NCBI GenBank assembly: GCA_037176705.1
Contig: CM073886.1
Span: 10,004,501 to 10,068,500, forward strand
Length of the DNA: 64,000 nt
Direction of reading: 5' to 3'
Source: Molossus alvarezi
Lineage: Eukaryota > Chordata > Mammalia > Chiroptera > Molossidae
Shown: in pieces, positions 40,566 through 52,689 of the stretch
Position numbering within the stretch: position 1 is the first letter of the stretch
How the letters are laid out: each line of letters opens with the position of its first letter
Position numbers and translations under genes: made by a program
Notes under the pieces: model-generated
What the model was told of the DNA's origin: nothing
Databases searched by the model: none
What the model saw: the letters and a program-made list of their open reading frames with translations, nothing else

Positions 40566-40682
40566 GGGATGGTGGGAATGGAAAAGAAAGAAAGGATTAT
40601 AGAGTCATCTGGGAGAATCAGTTAAACCTTGCTTCTCGAACATCTCTCATCTCCCATCTCAAATAGTTAGGTGGTATTTTTT

Positions 40683-40935
40683 GTTTTTTTTTTTAATCCT
40701 TACTCGAGGACATGTCTCCATTTTTTGTTGTTGTTGTTGTTCAGATAGAGTGGGAGGGAGAGAGAGAGAGAAACATCGACATGAAAGGGACACATTGAGT
40801 GGCTGCCTCCTGCACAACCCAACCAGGGCCAGGGACAAACTGCAACCGAGGTACGTGCCCTTAGCAAGAACCGAACCTGGATCTTTCTGGACCGCAGGCC
40901 AACGCTCTAACCACTGAGCAAAACCGGCCAGGGCA
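40683..40935 (-). mobile_element. Ves SINE, type A
   Basis: Near-consensus, with a (GTT)n interruption in the tail; flanked by AGTTAGGT. Confidence 0.9.
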
Positions 40936-41405
40936 AACAGTTAGGTTTTTGACCAAGTTGTTCATGGGGGAAAAATGTCTCTCAGTTTTCAAAGAAAACT
41001 TTGGTTCTTGACCCAGCAACCCTTTCATGCTGATACCTGTATGATCAGTCACAAGTCTCTCAGGAGACTAACAAAAGAGAGAATGTTCAAGTATGAGTCA
41101 GTTTACTGTTAAAGCTCATGTTATCAATATATCAGGAAACTGTGCTGTGAATATTTTCATGTTTTTTTTTGCTGCTTATTATTATTAAATATGTACAGTA
41201 AGTCACCATGAGCCCTAAGAAGGTTAGTGATAGCAGCAAAGTGAAAAGGAAAGTTGTGAGAAAAACAATAAAGCTTTAGAAAGAAAGAATTGCAAAGTAT
41301 GATGGAGGTGTTCACATGTCTGATCTGGCTGCTGAGTATGGCATGGCAAAATCAACGATTAGCAAATTTTAAAACACAAAGAGATCGTGGAGAGTACTGA
41401 TGTTG

Positions 41406-41605
41406 CTGTCCTGGCTGGTGTGGTTCAGTTGGTTGGAGTGTCGTTTCATACACCAAGAGATGGTGAGTTCGATTCCTGGTCAAGACACATACCCAGGTTG
41501 TGGGTTCCATCCTCAGTCAGGTCATGTGTGGAGCAACCGACTGATGTTTCTCTCTCACATAAATGTTTCTCTCTCTGTCTCTTATCAATTTTTTAAAATT
41601 TAAAA
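41406..41605 (+). mobile_element. Ves-like SINE in Tigger, first of pair
   Basis: Head GTCCTGGCTGGTGTGGTTC. Left flank carries the target ACTGATGTTGCT. Confidence 0.85.
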
Positions 41606-41609
41606 AAGG

Positions 41610-41819
41610 AACCCTGGTTGGTGTGGCTCAGTTGGTTGGGCATCATCCCCTGCACTGAGGGGTTGCTACTTCAATTCCCAGTCAGGGCACATGTCCAGCT
41701 TGCAGGCTTGATCCCCAGTGGAAAGTGTGCAGGAGGCAGCCAATCTATGTTTCACTCTCACATTGATGTTTCTCTCCCTCTCCTTTCTTCTCTCTCTAAA
41801 AAAATCAATTTTTTAAAAA
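41610..41819 (+). mobile_element. Ves-like SINE in Tigger, second of pair
   Basis: Head CCCTGGTTGGTGTGGCTC, tail AAAAAATCAATTTTTTAA. Right flank GCTGATGTTGCT completes the target duplication around both SINEs. Confidence 0.85.
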
Positions 41820-43260
41820 GTGCTGATGTTGCTAAGGGTGTGAAAGTGCTCATGAAACTACAATCACAGGCAATTGAAGAGGTGGGAAATTCGTTGTTGA
41901 TTTGGATAAATGAAAAGCAGTTAGCCAGTGATAGCATTTCGGAGGCAATGATATGTGAAAAAGCAAAGATGCTGCATACTGACCTCCTGAAAGACACCCT
42001 TGGAACAAGTGCAGAAAGTGATGCATTTAAGCCTAGTAGGGGCTGGTTCGATAAATTTAAGAAAATAAGTGGTATTCATGGTGCAGTGAGGCACAGGAAG
42101 GCTGCCAGTTCTAACAAAAAAAGTAGCTGTTGATAATTTTGTGACAGGATTCTAAGAATATATACAGGCTGAAGGATTTGTTCCCCAACAAGGGTTCAGT
42201 TGTGATAAGATGGGCCTCTTCTGGAAGAAAATGCCAAAGAGGACCACATCACACAGGAGCAGAAGTCATGGCCAGGACACAAGCCAGTGAAGGACAGGCT
42301 GACATTATTGTGTAGAATGTGCTTGGGAACTTTAAATTGAAGCCTCTACTCGTCTACCATTTTGAAAACCCACAAGTTTTAAAGAGAAATGTCATGAAAA
42401 ACAAGTTGAATATGATGTGGAGGGCTAATGGCAAAGCTTGGGTAACCAGGCAATTTTTTATTGAGTAGATTCATGAAGTGTTTGCCCCAAGTGTGAAGAA
42501 ATACCTCCAGGAAACACAATTGCCACTCAGGGCACTTCTTGTAATGAACAAGGCTCCTGCCCACCCTCCAGGCTTGGAGGCTGGGTTGGTGGAGTACAGC
42601 TTCATCACTGTTAGGTTCTTGCCTCTCATGGACCAGCAGGTCATTTCTAATTTTAAGGAACGCTACACAAAGAGATCGTATTTTCAGAGGTATTTTAAGG
42701 TGACCTCTGAGAGTAATTTAACCCTCAGGGAGTTCTGGAAGGAACATTTTAATATCCTCACTTGATTGAGGCTCATAGAGAAAGCATGTGGACTGAGTCC
42801 GTTGCTGAAAAGGATTTTCAGGGCTTTGAGGATGGGCCTGTGTCTGTTGTGGAGGATACTGTGTCTCTGGGCAAGTCCATGGCTTGGAGGTGGATGATAG
42901 TGATGTGGAGTTGGTGGAGGACGACAACACTGAGCTGACCACTGAGGGACTCCAAGATGTTCAGAGGGAGCAGCAGATGGCAGCTGAGGAGCTCTCTTCA
43001 GAGAAGGAGGAGGAGGGAAGGGAGGATATTCCTACTTAACTAATAAAGGAAATGCTGGGGAAATGGAGAGAAATGCAAAGTTTTATTGAAAAATATCACC
43101 CTGATGAGGAAGTAGCAAACCATACAATAAATTTGTTCAATGACAATGTAGTGTTTCACTTCAGGCAAGTGTTAAAATACAGGCAAAACCAAACATCACT
43201 GGATAGGTTTTAATGAGATAAAGGCCCAATGGGCCTGAAGCAAGTTCTAGTGGAGCAAAG

Positions 43261-43679
43261 AGACAAAAGAGAGAAAGAGCCCCGGAATAACAGCTACCTG
43301 ATGTTTTTATGGAAGGGGACTCTCCTTCCAAACAATAGCATCCCTCCATCCCTCCTCTCCATATCTAGTCATCAATAGCTCTCAACATGAAAGGTAAGTT
43401 CTAGTGTGTACATAAATTTTCATTTTTTACTATACATTTCATTTCCTTTTTGTTAAATTTTCATTTACATTTCATGCCCTTTTTGTTTTTAAAGTGCTTA
43501 TTTATAGATTAAACAGTACATTAGACATGTACTGCATATAAGTTTAAAACAAGGAATCAGAATGGTGCAGCCAAGGCATGCCGAGGACTGTTGTCTACCA
43601 CCAAAAGCTAGGAAGAGGTAAGGAAGGATTTTATTCAGGGTCTCAGAGGGAACATGGCCCTGCTGACACCTTGATTTCG
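43261..43679. other. Intergenic, nothing recognised
   Basis: AT-rich stretch without a gene; may include the untranslated end of the Tigger element. Confidence 0.4.
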
Positions 43680-43795
43680 GACTTCCATTGAGTTTCAGAT
43701 AGAGTGGGAAGGAGGGAGAGAAGGAGAGAGAAAGAGAAACATCGATGTGAGAGAGACACACCGACTGGCCGCCTCCCACACAACCCTGACCATGT
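43680..43795 (-). mobile_element. Ves SINE fragment
   Basis: Middle part only (TCAGATAGAGTGGGAAGG to CACACAACCCTGACCA); the head is missing. Confidence 0.7.
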
Positions 43796-44164
43796 CACTA
43801 CATGTGCATGAAATGCAGGGCCCTATTCAGCTCTCACAGGACATCACCTGAATTAGCATCAGCAGAACCACCCTCTGTGGTAGAAAAATAAAAAGCAAAA
43901 ACAAGATACATGTGAATAAGTAGCCAAGAGCTTGGGTCTCGGTTCTTAGATCCAGATCCAGAGATATCTTCCAGAGATTAAGCATTACCCAGATACCTTC
44001 TATAAGTCTAGGTTAGTCATCCTGGGAGAGTGAGGGGGAAGGCACCCAGGAATATGGGAATAGAAGATACTTGAATAGCCAAAGGACAGGATAGGAAGAA
44101 GGTAGGGTTGAAAATCATACCCCCAACCTTCAAGACTTCTCCAAGAATAAAAATTATATTTTAT

Positions 44165-44640
44165 GATGTTTTCTCACTGCTTCAAGATTGTAGAACATGC
44201 TAGGAAGCATCTGTTGGGGGAGGTCATCATGAGAACAAGACTATTGGTTGATCTGCGAGTCGAACCTGGGCAATTGGGAGGCCCCTCACCACTTCCCCTG
44301 TCTTTGGAATATATATTCTGCCCACTGGTTCCACAATGGAAGCCATTTTCATGAAGACTTGAGAAGGCAATGTATTGTTGAGACCATCTGGACAATATAC
44401 ATGACTGAACCCTGTTAAGGCCTCTATATAAACCTTTAAGATTCTGGTAGGCATGGGCAGAGATCTACTTGTAGTTGCCCAAGACAAACCTTCTATGCAC
44501 ATTCCCTTGGCTTGTTAAACCTACTACCTACCAGTCTGGAGTAATCTGCTTCTTTCTTTGGTCTCTCCTTGCCCTCTGTGTATGGGAACCAGTTTCAGAT
44601 TTCACCTGGGAAATTCCCTAGGTTGTGAACCAACAGCACC
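44165..44640 (+). mobile_element. Probable endogenous retroviral LTR remnant
   Basis: A TATA box in CTCTATATAAACC (about 44422) is followed by an R/U5-like stretch (CTTTCTTTGGTCTCTCCTTG near 44552). Boundaries and family are unresolved and no internal viral genes are present. Confidence 0.4.
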
Positions 44641-44727
44641 CCTCTTGTTAGCTAAGTTCCATCTCTTTCAGATAATAATTTCCTTGAATTAACTGCCTAC
44701 CGTGGGACCCACACTTTACAGTTAACT

Positions 44728-44950
44728 CTTTAAAAATTATTTTTCTTTGTATTGATTTTTAGAGAAAGAGGAAGGGAGAGGAAGAGAGAGATAGAAACAT
44801 CCATGAGAGAGAACATCAATTGACCACCTTCCACATGCTCCCCTCTGGGGATTTGGCCCACAACCTGGGCATGTGCCCTGTCTGGGAACCGAACCAGTGA
44901 CCTCTTGGTGCATGGGTTGATGCTCAACCACTGAGCCACACCGGCTGGGC
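44728..44950 (-). mobile_element. Ves SINE, type B
   Basis: Flanked by TACAGTTAACTCTTTA and TACAGTTAACTCTTTT. Confidence 0.88.
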
Positions 44951-44964
44951 TACAGTTAACTCTT

Positions 44965-45211
44965 TTATTTTTATTTTTTTTATCCTCACCCAAGGACATT
45001 TTTCCATTTTTTGTTCAGATAGAGCGGGAGGGAGAGAGAGGAAGAGGGAGAGAGAAACATCAATGTGAAGGGACACATCGAGTGGCTGCCACCCACACGA
45101 CCAGCCAGGGACAAACTGCAACCAAGGTACGTGCCCCTAGCGGGAACCGAACCCAGGTCTCTCTGGACCACAGGCCGACGCTTCAACCGCTGAGCCAAAC
45201 CGGCTAGGGCC
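44965..45211 (-). mobile_element. Ves SINE, type A
   Basis: Inserted into the right target copy of the previous SINE; CAGTTAACTCTTTT appears again at its right end, a third copy. Confidence 0.9.
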
Positions 45212-45219
45212 AGTTAACT

Positions 45220-45780
45220 CTTTTAAATGTCAATGACATATCTGTGAGGTTAGATAGTAAGACCCCAATTTTGCAAACGAAGAAACCTACACTGGCAAGA
45301 TGAAGAACCATGCCTATATTATACAGGTGCCAAGAGGGAGAGGCAGGGCTCAAGAGTTACCCCTGACTCCAAGGCCTGAGCTCAGGTTCTGTACCTCATA
45401 CCAGTAAAGGAAGTTAGTTATGGAATGAGGGTCTCTTTCTTGGTGGTTAAGGGTGGGGCACAGAGGCAAGGGCAAAGCAAAGAAAAAAAATCTTTTATTA
45501 CTTTCTTATTTGTGAACAATCATTGTGCTGAGGAGAAACTGTCTAGCATAATGGTCAGTATATGTGAGCTCCAAAGTCCTATAATTTGGATTCTATTGAT
45601 GGCTTCATTTAGCTGTTACAGCAAGAGTTTCTTACTGGACTGAACTTGAGCGCCCCCATTCGGAAAGTGGGATGATCAGCCTCATGGTTTGTCTTGAGGA
45701 TTAAATTAACGAGATAATGTATTTGGAGTGTTCTGCACAATTTCCAGCACATTGTGTAGGTTGTTGTTTTTCTTACTATC
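45220..45780. mobile_element. Two MIR-like fragments
   Basis: 45230-45400 (CGAAGAAACCTACACTGG...) and 45540-45780 (GAGGATTAAATTAACGAGA) resemble MIR cores. Confidence 0.5.
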
Positions 45781-46315
45781 ACTACAGTTATTAGATGCTT
45801 AGGAGCAACAAAGAATGATTCTGACGTTGTCTACTCAGTTCTCAAAGCGGCGTAGAAAAAGAAAGAGGGCACTTATGTGAATCAGTGAAGTCCTGCTGGT
45901 GGCCAGGGGCTTCAATCCAGGAGTGTGTGTGAGCTCCTCCAAGGCCCTGCCGGCTCAGAAGGGAAATCCCTAGTGATCAGGCCAGTATTAATTTTCTTAT
46001 TCTTAAATAGGGACCACGCTGCCTACCCTCATGTGGAACGTTGCTCAGGGTTAGAGGATTCCATTTTGTAGAAATCCATAAATGTGCTTGGCTTCCCAGA
46101 GTTGACTTCTCTCAGGACAGGAACCAGTTCATTTTGCGGCCAGGACGCACTCTCAGAGGGCTTGTGGGTCAGCGGAACAGAGGAGCCGAGGTAGAATCAC
46201 ACAGAGGATGCAGACTAAGGCCGGTGAACTCCTCCGAACGCCTTACTGTGCTTGTCAGAACCCGGCCTCCTGTCAAGCGTTACCTAGCAACAGCGTCCTA
46301 GAGTCTGGTCCAAGA

Positions 46316-46944
46316 AGCCAATCAGCGCAGACATAGTTATTTCAGTGAGCAATCCAATCCCGGGGCGCTTTCAGAAGCCTCGTCCTCAAGCCAATCGCTG
46401 CAAGCACCAAATGAGGGGTTAGGAATTGTAAGAGCAGGAGCTAGGATTTGGAGCTGGATCAACTGGAAGGAACGAATGACAAGCTTCCGACTGCATCTGA
46501 ATGAGGATCGTGAACGCAAGTTGCAGCCATATTCTCTTAGGGCTTTTTCTGGTACCGTTATTCCACTCTGAGTATCAGAGTGATCCACGAGGCGGCCCTG
46601 TGATTCCTCTGTTTTGGCCGCAGCTTGGCCCCACGCGGAGCCAGATCCAGGCAGGCTCAGACGCGGGTTCCCCGGAGCAGTGTCTCCTCAGCCCGAAAGA
46701 GACAGTGGCCATGGGTTTGTAATATCTAGGATCTGGGGACTGAAAGAATCCAAAGCGCCGCCCCTGTCCCCGGCCCGCGCCTTATCAGGAGCCCAGAGCC
46801 TGGACCTGAGTCGAGGAGGAAGGGGTCGTGAAGCTTCGTGGCCACAGCCGTCCATTTCTTCCTGGAGAGTGTTGAAGTTTATGGCTCAGAGGGCCCTCTA
46901 CTGGGACGTGATGCCAGAGACCTATGGCCACCTGGGGGCGCTCG
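46316..46944 (+). pseudogene. KRAB zinc-finger pseudogene B: promoter core and KRAB-A exon
   Basis: CCAATCAG (46318) and AAGCCAATCGCTGCAAGC (46387) parallel the ZNF689 promoter. The core GCAGCCATATTC...TTTTTCTGG lies at 46522-46552. A position 205 bp further on, equivalent to the start codon, reads AAA instead of ATG (46752), followed by codons for APPLSP as in the ZNF688/ZNF785/ZNF689 family. The exon ends with an intact [25 protein letters not shown] KRAB-A half and a GT donor at 46945. The first half of KRAB-A is lost through deletions. No second exon was found before LINE sequence begins at 47250. Confidence 0.85.
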
Positions 46945-47200
46945 GTGAAGTCCTTTCGGGCCTCGAGCTGCCCATTTTTGCGTTTATTCATTTATTCGTG
47001 ATCTACTCTACTCTTGGGCGAGAGCTGCAGACGCTGAGACTGCCCTCCCCTCCGGGTGCAAAATGCCTAGACGGGGATAGGGAAAGGAGGAGCTAGAATA
47101 GCTGGTATCAGGCTGAGGCTTGGGGGAGGACTGTTCCAGAATGACTCCTGAAAGCCTTAAGGGTTTGGTTTGGTTTATTTGTTGTTGTTGTTGTTTTTGG

Positions 47201-47224
47201 GGTGTGTGTGTGTGTGTGTGTGTG
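47201..47224. repeat. (GT)n microsatellite
   Basis: About 12 GT units. Confidence 0.85.
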
Positions 47225-47249
47225 TAATTTACCATGGCCATCTTTCCAT

Positions 47250-48420
47250 GTCTACAACTACAATATAGTAGTTATTTTAATAGCTTTATTGAGATGTTAT
47301 TCACAAACTATATAATTCGCCCATTTAAGGTGTACTAGTCAATGTTCTTAGTATATTCAGTTATGAAACCATCACCACAATAAATTTTAACACATTTTTA
47401 TCACCCCAGAAAGAAACCCCTTAGCCATCACTCCCTCATTCTCCCCTCCTCCAGCCCCTGGCAACCACTAACCTACTTTCTTCTCTATAGATTTGCCTAT
47501 TTGGGACACAATAGGAATGGAATCAAAAGCTCTGTGGTCTTTTGAATCTGGCTCCTTTTACTTAACATAATGTTTTTAAATGGTGTACCAGGAATCATAT
47601 TTAAAATTTTTTAAATTGATTTTATTTTTTGGAGTATATTAGGGTTAGCAGGAAAACTGAGCTGAAAGTACAAAGAGTTCCCTCTGCTTTCACACATACA
47701 CAGTCTCCTCCACTATTAACATCCCAAAACAGAGCGGTACATTTGTTACAATCTATGAACCAACATTGAAACAATATTATCACCCAGAATCCATAGTATA
47801 CATTAGGTTCACTTTTGGTGGTGTACTTTTCATGAGTTTTGACAAATGTCTAAAGACATATATATACCATCACAGTATCTAGCATTATACACAATTGTTT
47901 CACTACCCTAAAAATACCCTGTGCTCCACCATTTATCTCTCCTTTTCCTCAACCTCTTGCAACCACTGATCTTTTCACTGACTCCATAGTTTTGCCTTTT
48001 CCAGAATGTCATACAGCAGGAATCATACAGTATGTAGCCTTTTCAGATTGGCTTCTCTTACTTAGCAATATGCATTTAAGTTTCCTCCTTGTCTTTTTAT
48101 AGCTTGTTAGCTCATTTCTTTTAGCACTGACTAATATTTCACTGTATGAATGTGCCATGGTGTATAATCTGTTTGCCTACTGAAGGACCCCTTTGTTTCT
48201 TCCAAATCAGCAATCATAAATAAAGCTGCTGTAAATGTCTGTGTGTCAGTTTTTGTGTAGACATAAGTTATCAACTCGTTTGAGTAAATACCAAGAAGTG
48301 TAATTGCTGGATGGCATGGTAAGAGTATGTTTGGTTTTGTAAGAAACTGACAGTTTTCCAAAGTGACCATAATAAAGTTTGTTGTGTTCTTTTTTTAAAA
48401 AAACAAGTTCCTTAGTAGTT
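47250..48420 (-). mobile_element. L1 3' sequences, minus strand
   Basis: Two successive reverse-complement L1 3'-UTR blocks: 47265-47580 (ATAGATTTGCCTATTTGGGA) and 47640-48400 (ATAGTTTTGCCTTTTCCAGA; TTCAGATTGGCTTCTCTTAC). Confidence 0.75.
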
Positions 48421-48479
48421 TGTATATCATATAATTTACAAATAGCAATAGTTTTACATCTTCCTTTCTAAGCTGGATA

Positions 48480-48668
48480 CCTTTTTTAATGTTTTTATTG
48501 ATTTTTTAGAGAGAGGAAAAGAGAGAGAGAAACATTCATCCACTGCTTCCTGCATGCCCCCTACTAGGGATCAAGCCCGAAATCCAAGCATGTACCCTGA
48601 CTGAGAATCAAACTGGGACCTCTCAGTCCATGGAACAACGCTCAATCCACTGAGCCACACCGGCCAAG
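48480..48668 (-). mobile_element. Ves SINE, type B
   Basis: Flanked by CTGGATACCTTTT / CTGTATACCTCTT. Confidence 0.85.
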
Positions 48669-48718
48669 CTAACCTGTATACCTCTTATTTCATTTTCTTT
48701 CCTGACTATCCTGGCTAG

Positions 48719-48831
48719 AACAGTACAATGTAATAGAATAAAATAAAAGTGATGAGAGTAATAATGATGAATGGAATAGGATAGGATAGAATAGAATAGA
48801 ATAGAATAGAATAGAATAGAATAGGCAATAG
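48719..48831. repeat. (AATAG)n microsatellite
   Basis: A pure run at 48786-48824 sits within a looser AATAA/AATAG-rich stretch. Confidence 0.9.
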
Positions 48832-49197
48832 TGGACCTCCTTGTCTTGTTCCTTATCTTATGGGGAAAACATTCCGTCTTTCATTAGGTTGAGGACATTC
48901 CCTTCTAGTCCTAGTTATTGAGTGTTTTTATCATGAAGACGTGTAGATTTTGTCAAGTGCTTTTCTGTGTCTGTTAAGATGATCATGTGGTTTTTGTCTT
49001 TATTTTATCACTATACGATGTATTACATTAATTAATTTTCAGGTGTTAAACCAACCTTGCAATCCTGGGATAAATCCTTCTAATCATGGTGTATAATCCT
49101 TTTTATATGTTGCTGCATTTGGTCTGCTAGTGTATTTTATTATGTATTTATTTTTATTAATTTGTTTATGGTAAAACACTCAACAAAATTTACCATA

Positions 49198-49404
49198 TTA
49201 ACCATTTTTTAATGTTTTTTAAATTTATGTTTAGAGAGGAAGACATAGAAATATCAGCTGTCTCCTGCACACACACACACACATACACCCTCCACTGGGG
49301 ATTGAGCCCCCAACATGGGCATGTGCCCTGACTGGGAATCGAACTGGCAACCTCTTGGTCCATGGGTCAATCAATGCTCAACCACTGAGCCACACAGGCT
49401 GGGA
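49198..49404 (-). mobile_element. Ves SINE, type B
   Basis: Flanked by ACCATATTAACCATTTT / ACCATATTAATTATTTT; includes a short (CA)n. Confidence 0.85.
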
Positions 49405-49861
49405 ACCATATTAATTATTTTAAATTTACAGTTCATTAGTGTTACGTATACTCATATTACTGTGCACCAATCTCCAGAACCTTGTCATCTTGCAAAACTG
49501 AAACACTACTCATTAAACAACTCCCCATTTTACCCTCTCCTCAGCCTATAGCAATCACCCAAACACCATTCTACTTTCTGCCTCTATGAATTTGACTACT
49601 TTAGATACTTCATGTATGTGGAATCATACAGTATTTGTCTTTTTGTGACTGGCTTATTTCACTTAGCACAATGTCTTCAAGTTTCACACATGTTGTAGTA
49701 TGTGTCAGAATTTCTTTCCTCTTTAAGGCCAGATAATATTCCATTATGTGTATACACCACATTTGCTTATCCAGTCATCTCTTGATGGACAGTGGGTTGC
49801 TTCCACCTCTTTACTATTGTGAATAATGCTGCTATAAATATTGGTGTACAAATATCTCTTT

Positions 49862-50100
49862 TTTTAAACTCAATTTTAGTTTTTATTTTTGTAAATAAAT
49901 TTTCTTTATTTATTTTAGAGAGGAAGGGAGAGGGAGAGAGATAGAAACATCAATGAGAAAGAACATGGATTGGCCACCTCCTGCATGCCCCCCACTGGGG
50001 ATCAGGCCCACAGCCTGGGCATGTCCCTGACTGGGAATTGAACCAATGACCTCTTGGTGCATGGATCAATGCTCAGCCACTGAACCACACCAGCTGGGCC
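49862..50100 (-). mobile_element. Ves SINE, type B, inside L1
   Basis: Duplication CAAATATCTCT on both sides. Confidence 0.88.
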
Positions 50101-50146
50101 AAATATCTCTTAAGAATCTGCTTTAGTGAACACCTGGGATTCCAAG

Positions 50147-50520
50147 ATGGTGTCAATCATACCACTGAAGGAGAAGAAACTCATGGATGTTAAAACAGGG
50201 GAACTGCCTAACTAGATACTGATGCAGGTTTTCTCCCCTAAAGGCACTGCTGGAATGTTTCACAGAGGTTACTACCGGTACTTACAAATATGTCAATGTG
50301 AAGGGAGCGTGGCTGGGGTTTCTATGGTACTGGCAGTTTATGTGCTTTTGACTATTGCTGTTCTTACAAAGAACTCAAACGTGAGTGATGAACAAGTACC
50401 ACTGAAGAGGGCCCAGTGTGGACTCCACATTCCTGACCATGACCTTGGCCCATTACCTCTGAATCCTTTCATATCATAGTTAACACCTAATAAAAGATGA
50501 CTAGTTTAAAAAAAAAAAAA
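50147..50520 (+). pseudogene. ATP5MF: ATP5MF (ATP synthase subunit f) processed pseudogene
   Basis: Intronless copy of the mRNA for the small membrane subunit f of mitochondrial ATP synthase. From the ATG at 50147 the reading is MVSIIPLKEKKLMDVKTGEL, then an in-frame TAG, then ILMQVFSPKGTAGMFHRGYY and SVAGVSMVLAVYVL. A frameshift destroys the basic C-terminus; the old stop is at about 50402. It has AATAAA (50491), a poly-A tail (50507-50520) and the target duplication AGAATCTGCTTT / AGATTCTGCTTT, nested in L1. Confidence 0.9.
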
Positions 50521-50754
50521 GATTCTGCTTTGAATTTTTGGGGGTATATACCCAAAATGGAATTGCTGGATCATAAAATAATTCTATTTTTAATTTTTAA
50601 GGAACTGTCATCCTGTTTTCCACAGCAGCTGCACCATTTTACATTCTGACCAACAGTGCACAAGAATTCCAATTACTCTGCATCCTTGCCAGCACTTCTT
50701 CTTTTGGTTTTTTTATAGTAGCCATCCTAATTGTAAGGACAGTAGAGTTTTTTT

Positions 50755-50802
50755 TCTTTTTCTTTTTAATTTTTTTCTTTATTGATTTTAGAGAGAGAGG
50801 GA

Positions 50803-50854
<52 letters not shown>

Positions 50855-50968
50855 TCGATGAGAGAGATTGGGCCTAAAACCTGGGCATGTGCCCTGACTA
50901 GCAATCAAACCAGCGACCTCTTGGTGCATGGGTCTTGGTGCTTAACCACTGAGCCACACCTGCTGGGT
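50755..50968 (-). mobile_element. Ves SINE, type B with (GA)n
   Basis: (GA)n expansion at about 50806-50850; flanked by GAGTTTTTT. Confidence 0.85.
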
Positions 50969-50969
50969 G

Positions 50970-51929
50970 AGTTTTTTCAAAATGGAAGACAGTCTTATCT
51001 AATCATTCCTGTTTTAAACAACTGCTTTTAATGTAATTTCTCTTGCTCTTTCTCCATGTTTCAGCCAGTTGGGAGCTATTTGCCTTTCTTCTTCCCCTTC
51101 TTCTCCTTTAACTTCTCCTTCTTTATGATTCACAATACTTATCTTTTTCTGTGCTCACCTCAGAGGTGAGACTGTCTCATAATTCCTTAGAGTGTCACAC
51201 AACTGTTGCTTTCTCATAGTAGATCCCATATAAATCTTCATAAATAAAAATGTTGGAAATAAGGCTGTGACCTGCGGGGAAATATTCAGGAGGCCTACTG
51301 TCCTGCCCTCAGATGTTCACAGAAGACACTACTAAGCTAGGAGTGAAGTCTGCACTGTATGATGACGCCTCCACCTGCTGGCTGCTGGCTCCACTCCAGG
51401 CTTTTCCAGCATCTTAGGCACCTCGTTCGTTCGTATATTGTGTGTCTGCTTCACTAGGTTGTAGGCACCACTGAGAGCAGGCACCCTTAGAGCCAGCCAC
51501 CTTTCCGATCCCTAGTATTGTTTTAAGATGTCGTGTCAAATCTCTTCAGACATGGAAAGCGCCAGAGGACTAAACCTTGGGTCAATGCCAGCGGAGGCCT
51601 GAGAATCAGGAAGGCTGTGGAGAGGAAGACTTTGTTTAGCTCCCTGCTCTACACTCCTATGCTCAACCCAGTAGGCGCTCCATAAACGTTTGTACATTCC
51701 TCGTTTGTACATTCGTCAAGCCTGGGTACAAAGAGGTAGGGAGTCCGAGAGCGACGCAGACAGGGCTCTGGCGATAGCGGGCCCGAGTGCCACGCCGCGA
51801 GAGAGGGGCGATGCGGAGGACTCTTGGGCTGCAGGGCTGCACCGCTGTCCCTTGGCACCTGCAGCCGGGCCAACAAATGCGCCCTGCGGCCCCGCAGTGG
51901 TTCCAGGGAAGGGGCGGGCCTGCACGCTA
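50970..51929. other. Intergenic; GC content rises toward 51.7 kb
   Basis: No gene recognised. From 51650 rightward CpG content rises into the promoter-like segment of pseudogene C. Confidence 0.5.
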
Positions 51930-52689
51930 CAGCCGGCTTCCTTCAAACCGGAACGATTCTCCTGAGACCCAATCAGAACGCTGGCTCTTTCCTTCGGCCG
52001 CGGGCCACCCAGGGAGAAGGCCGAGCAGCGCAATGACGCCATGATACTTGAGGGCGAAGAGTTTACACACCCAGGGCTGCACAGAGCGCCTTGGACAGGA
52101 ACGCGGTGCGGCCGACCCTGGGTACCTGCGCGCGATCGAAGACACCGACCCTCCATTCTCTCCCTGTTTGCGGCACGGAGACCATTCGGCTTCCGTCCGG
52201 AAGCGCCTGAGAGCGTTGGGGAGGTCTTCTCTCTAAGGGTTCAGGAGGATGTATCCCACCCTTGCAGAGGAAGCACTTTCTCTGCGCTTCATCTCTCACC
52301 TGGATTTTCAGGCCCCAAATAACGCCCTTATCTCCTGGATGGAGAGAAAGGAGGAGGCATGGAGCCTAGAGGCTGAGGAGCCCTAAAAGGGAGTGAGGCA
52401 CCCAAGATCTAGGATAGGTAAGCGCTGAGGTTGAAGTCAGTCACTTGGGAGCAAGCAGGGGCTGCCCTTTCTCCCAGCAGTCCCCCCACCCCCACCCCAC
52501 TCATCTCTTTAAAGACCCCAGTTGGTAAGAATCCTCTGAATCTTCTCTTCCAAAGTTCTTTCCCATACCTGGAGTCTTCCTTGCACTCAGAGGTAGCTAG
52601 TTGGTCCTGCTAGTCTCTACTCGGGCTGTGAGGTGAGGCAGCCTTGTTGGGGATTGAGATCTTTTACCTACTTTACTGCTAAGTACCTA

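Larger units (their letters stand above)
41195..43260 (+). mobile_element. Dead Tigger-family (pogo-type) DNA transposon
   Basis: Decayed transposase of the Tigger/TIGD kind. An N-terminal helix-turn-helix part (MSPKKVSDSSK at 41210, DLAAEYGMAKSTI further on) is followed by a CENP-B-like part ending in PSRGWFDKFKKISG (about 42040), then DDE-domain pieces: FSCDKMGLFWKKMPK (about 42190), ALLVMNKAPAHPPG (about 42530), MDQQVISNF (about 42630), TLREFWKEHFNI (about 42725). Stops and frameshifts are frequent. The Asp expected in the LVMD-type motif is Asn, and the stretch before MDQQVI is deleted. Two SINEs interrupt the N-terminal half. Terminal inverted repeats were not identified. Confidence 0.88.
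48835..50750 (-). mobile_element. L1, minus strand, carrying three insertions
   Basis: 48835-49140 is reverse-complement ORF2 (AGATGATCATGTGGTTTTTG). 49405-50740 is a second L1 3' end (GAATCATACAGTATTTGTC; CCAAAATGGAATTGCTGGAT) interrupted by a SINE (49862) and by the ATP5MF pseudogene. Confidence 0.75.

Noticed and set aside
51716..52156. 146-codon minus-strand frame in the orphan CpG island
   Set aside because: No recognisable domain; overlaps the promoter-like segment of pseudogene C.
52060..52300. Possible KRAB-A exon of pseudogene C
   Set aside because: A short GGAGACC match near 52178 is not enough; the segment is better explained as leader sequence left after deletion of exon 1.
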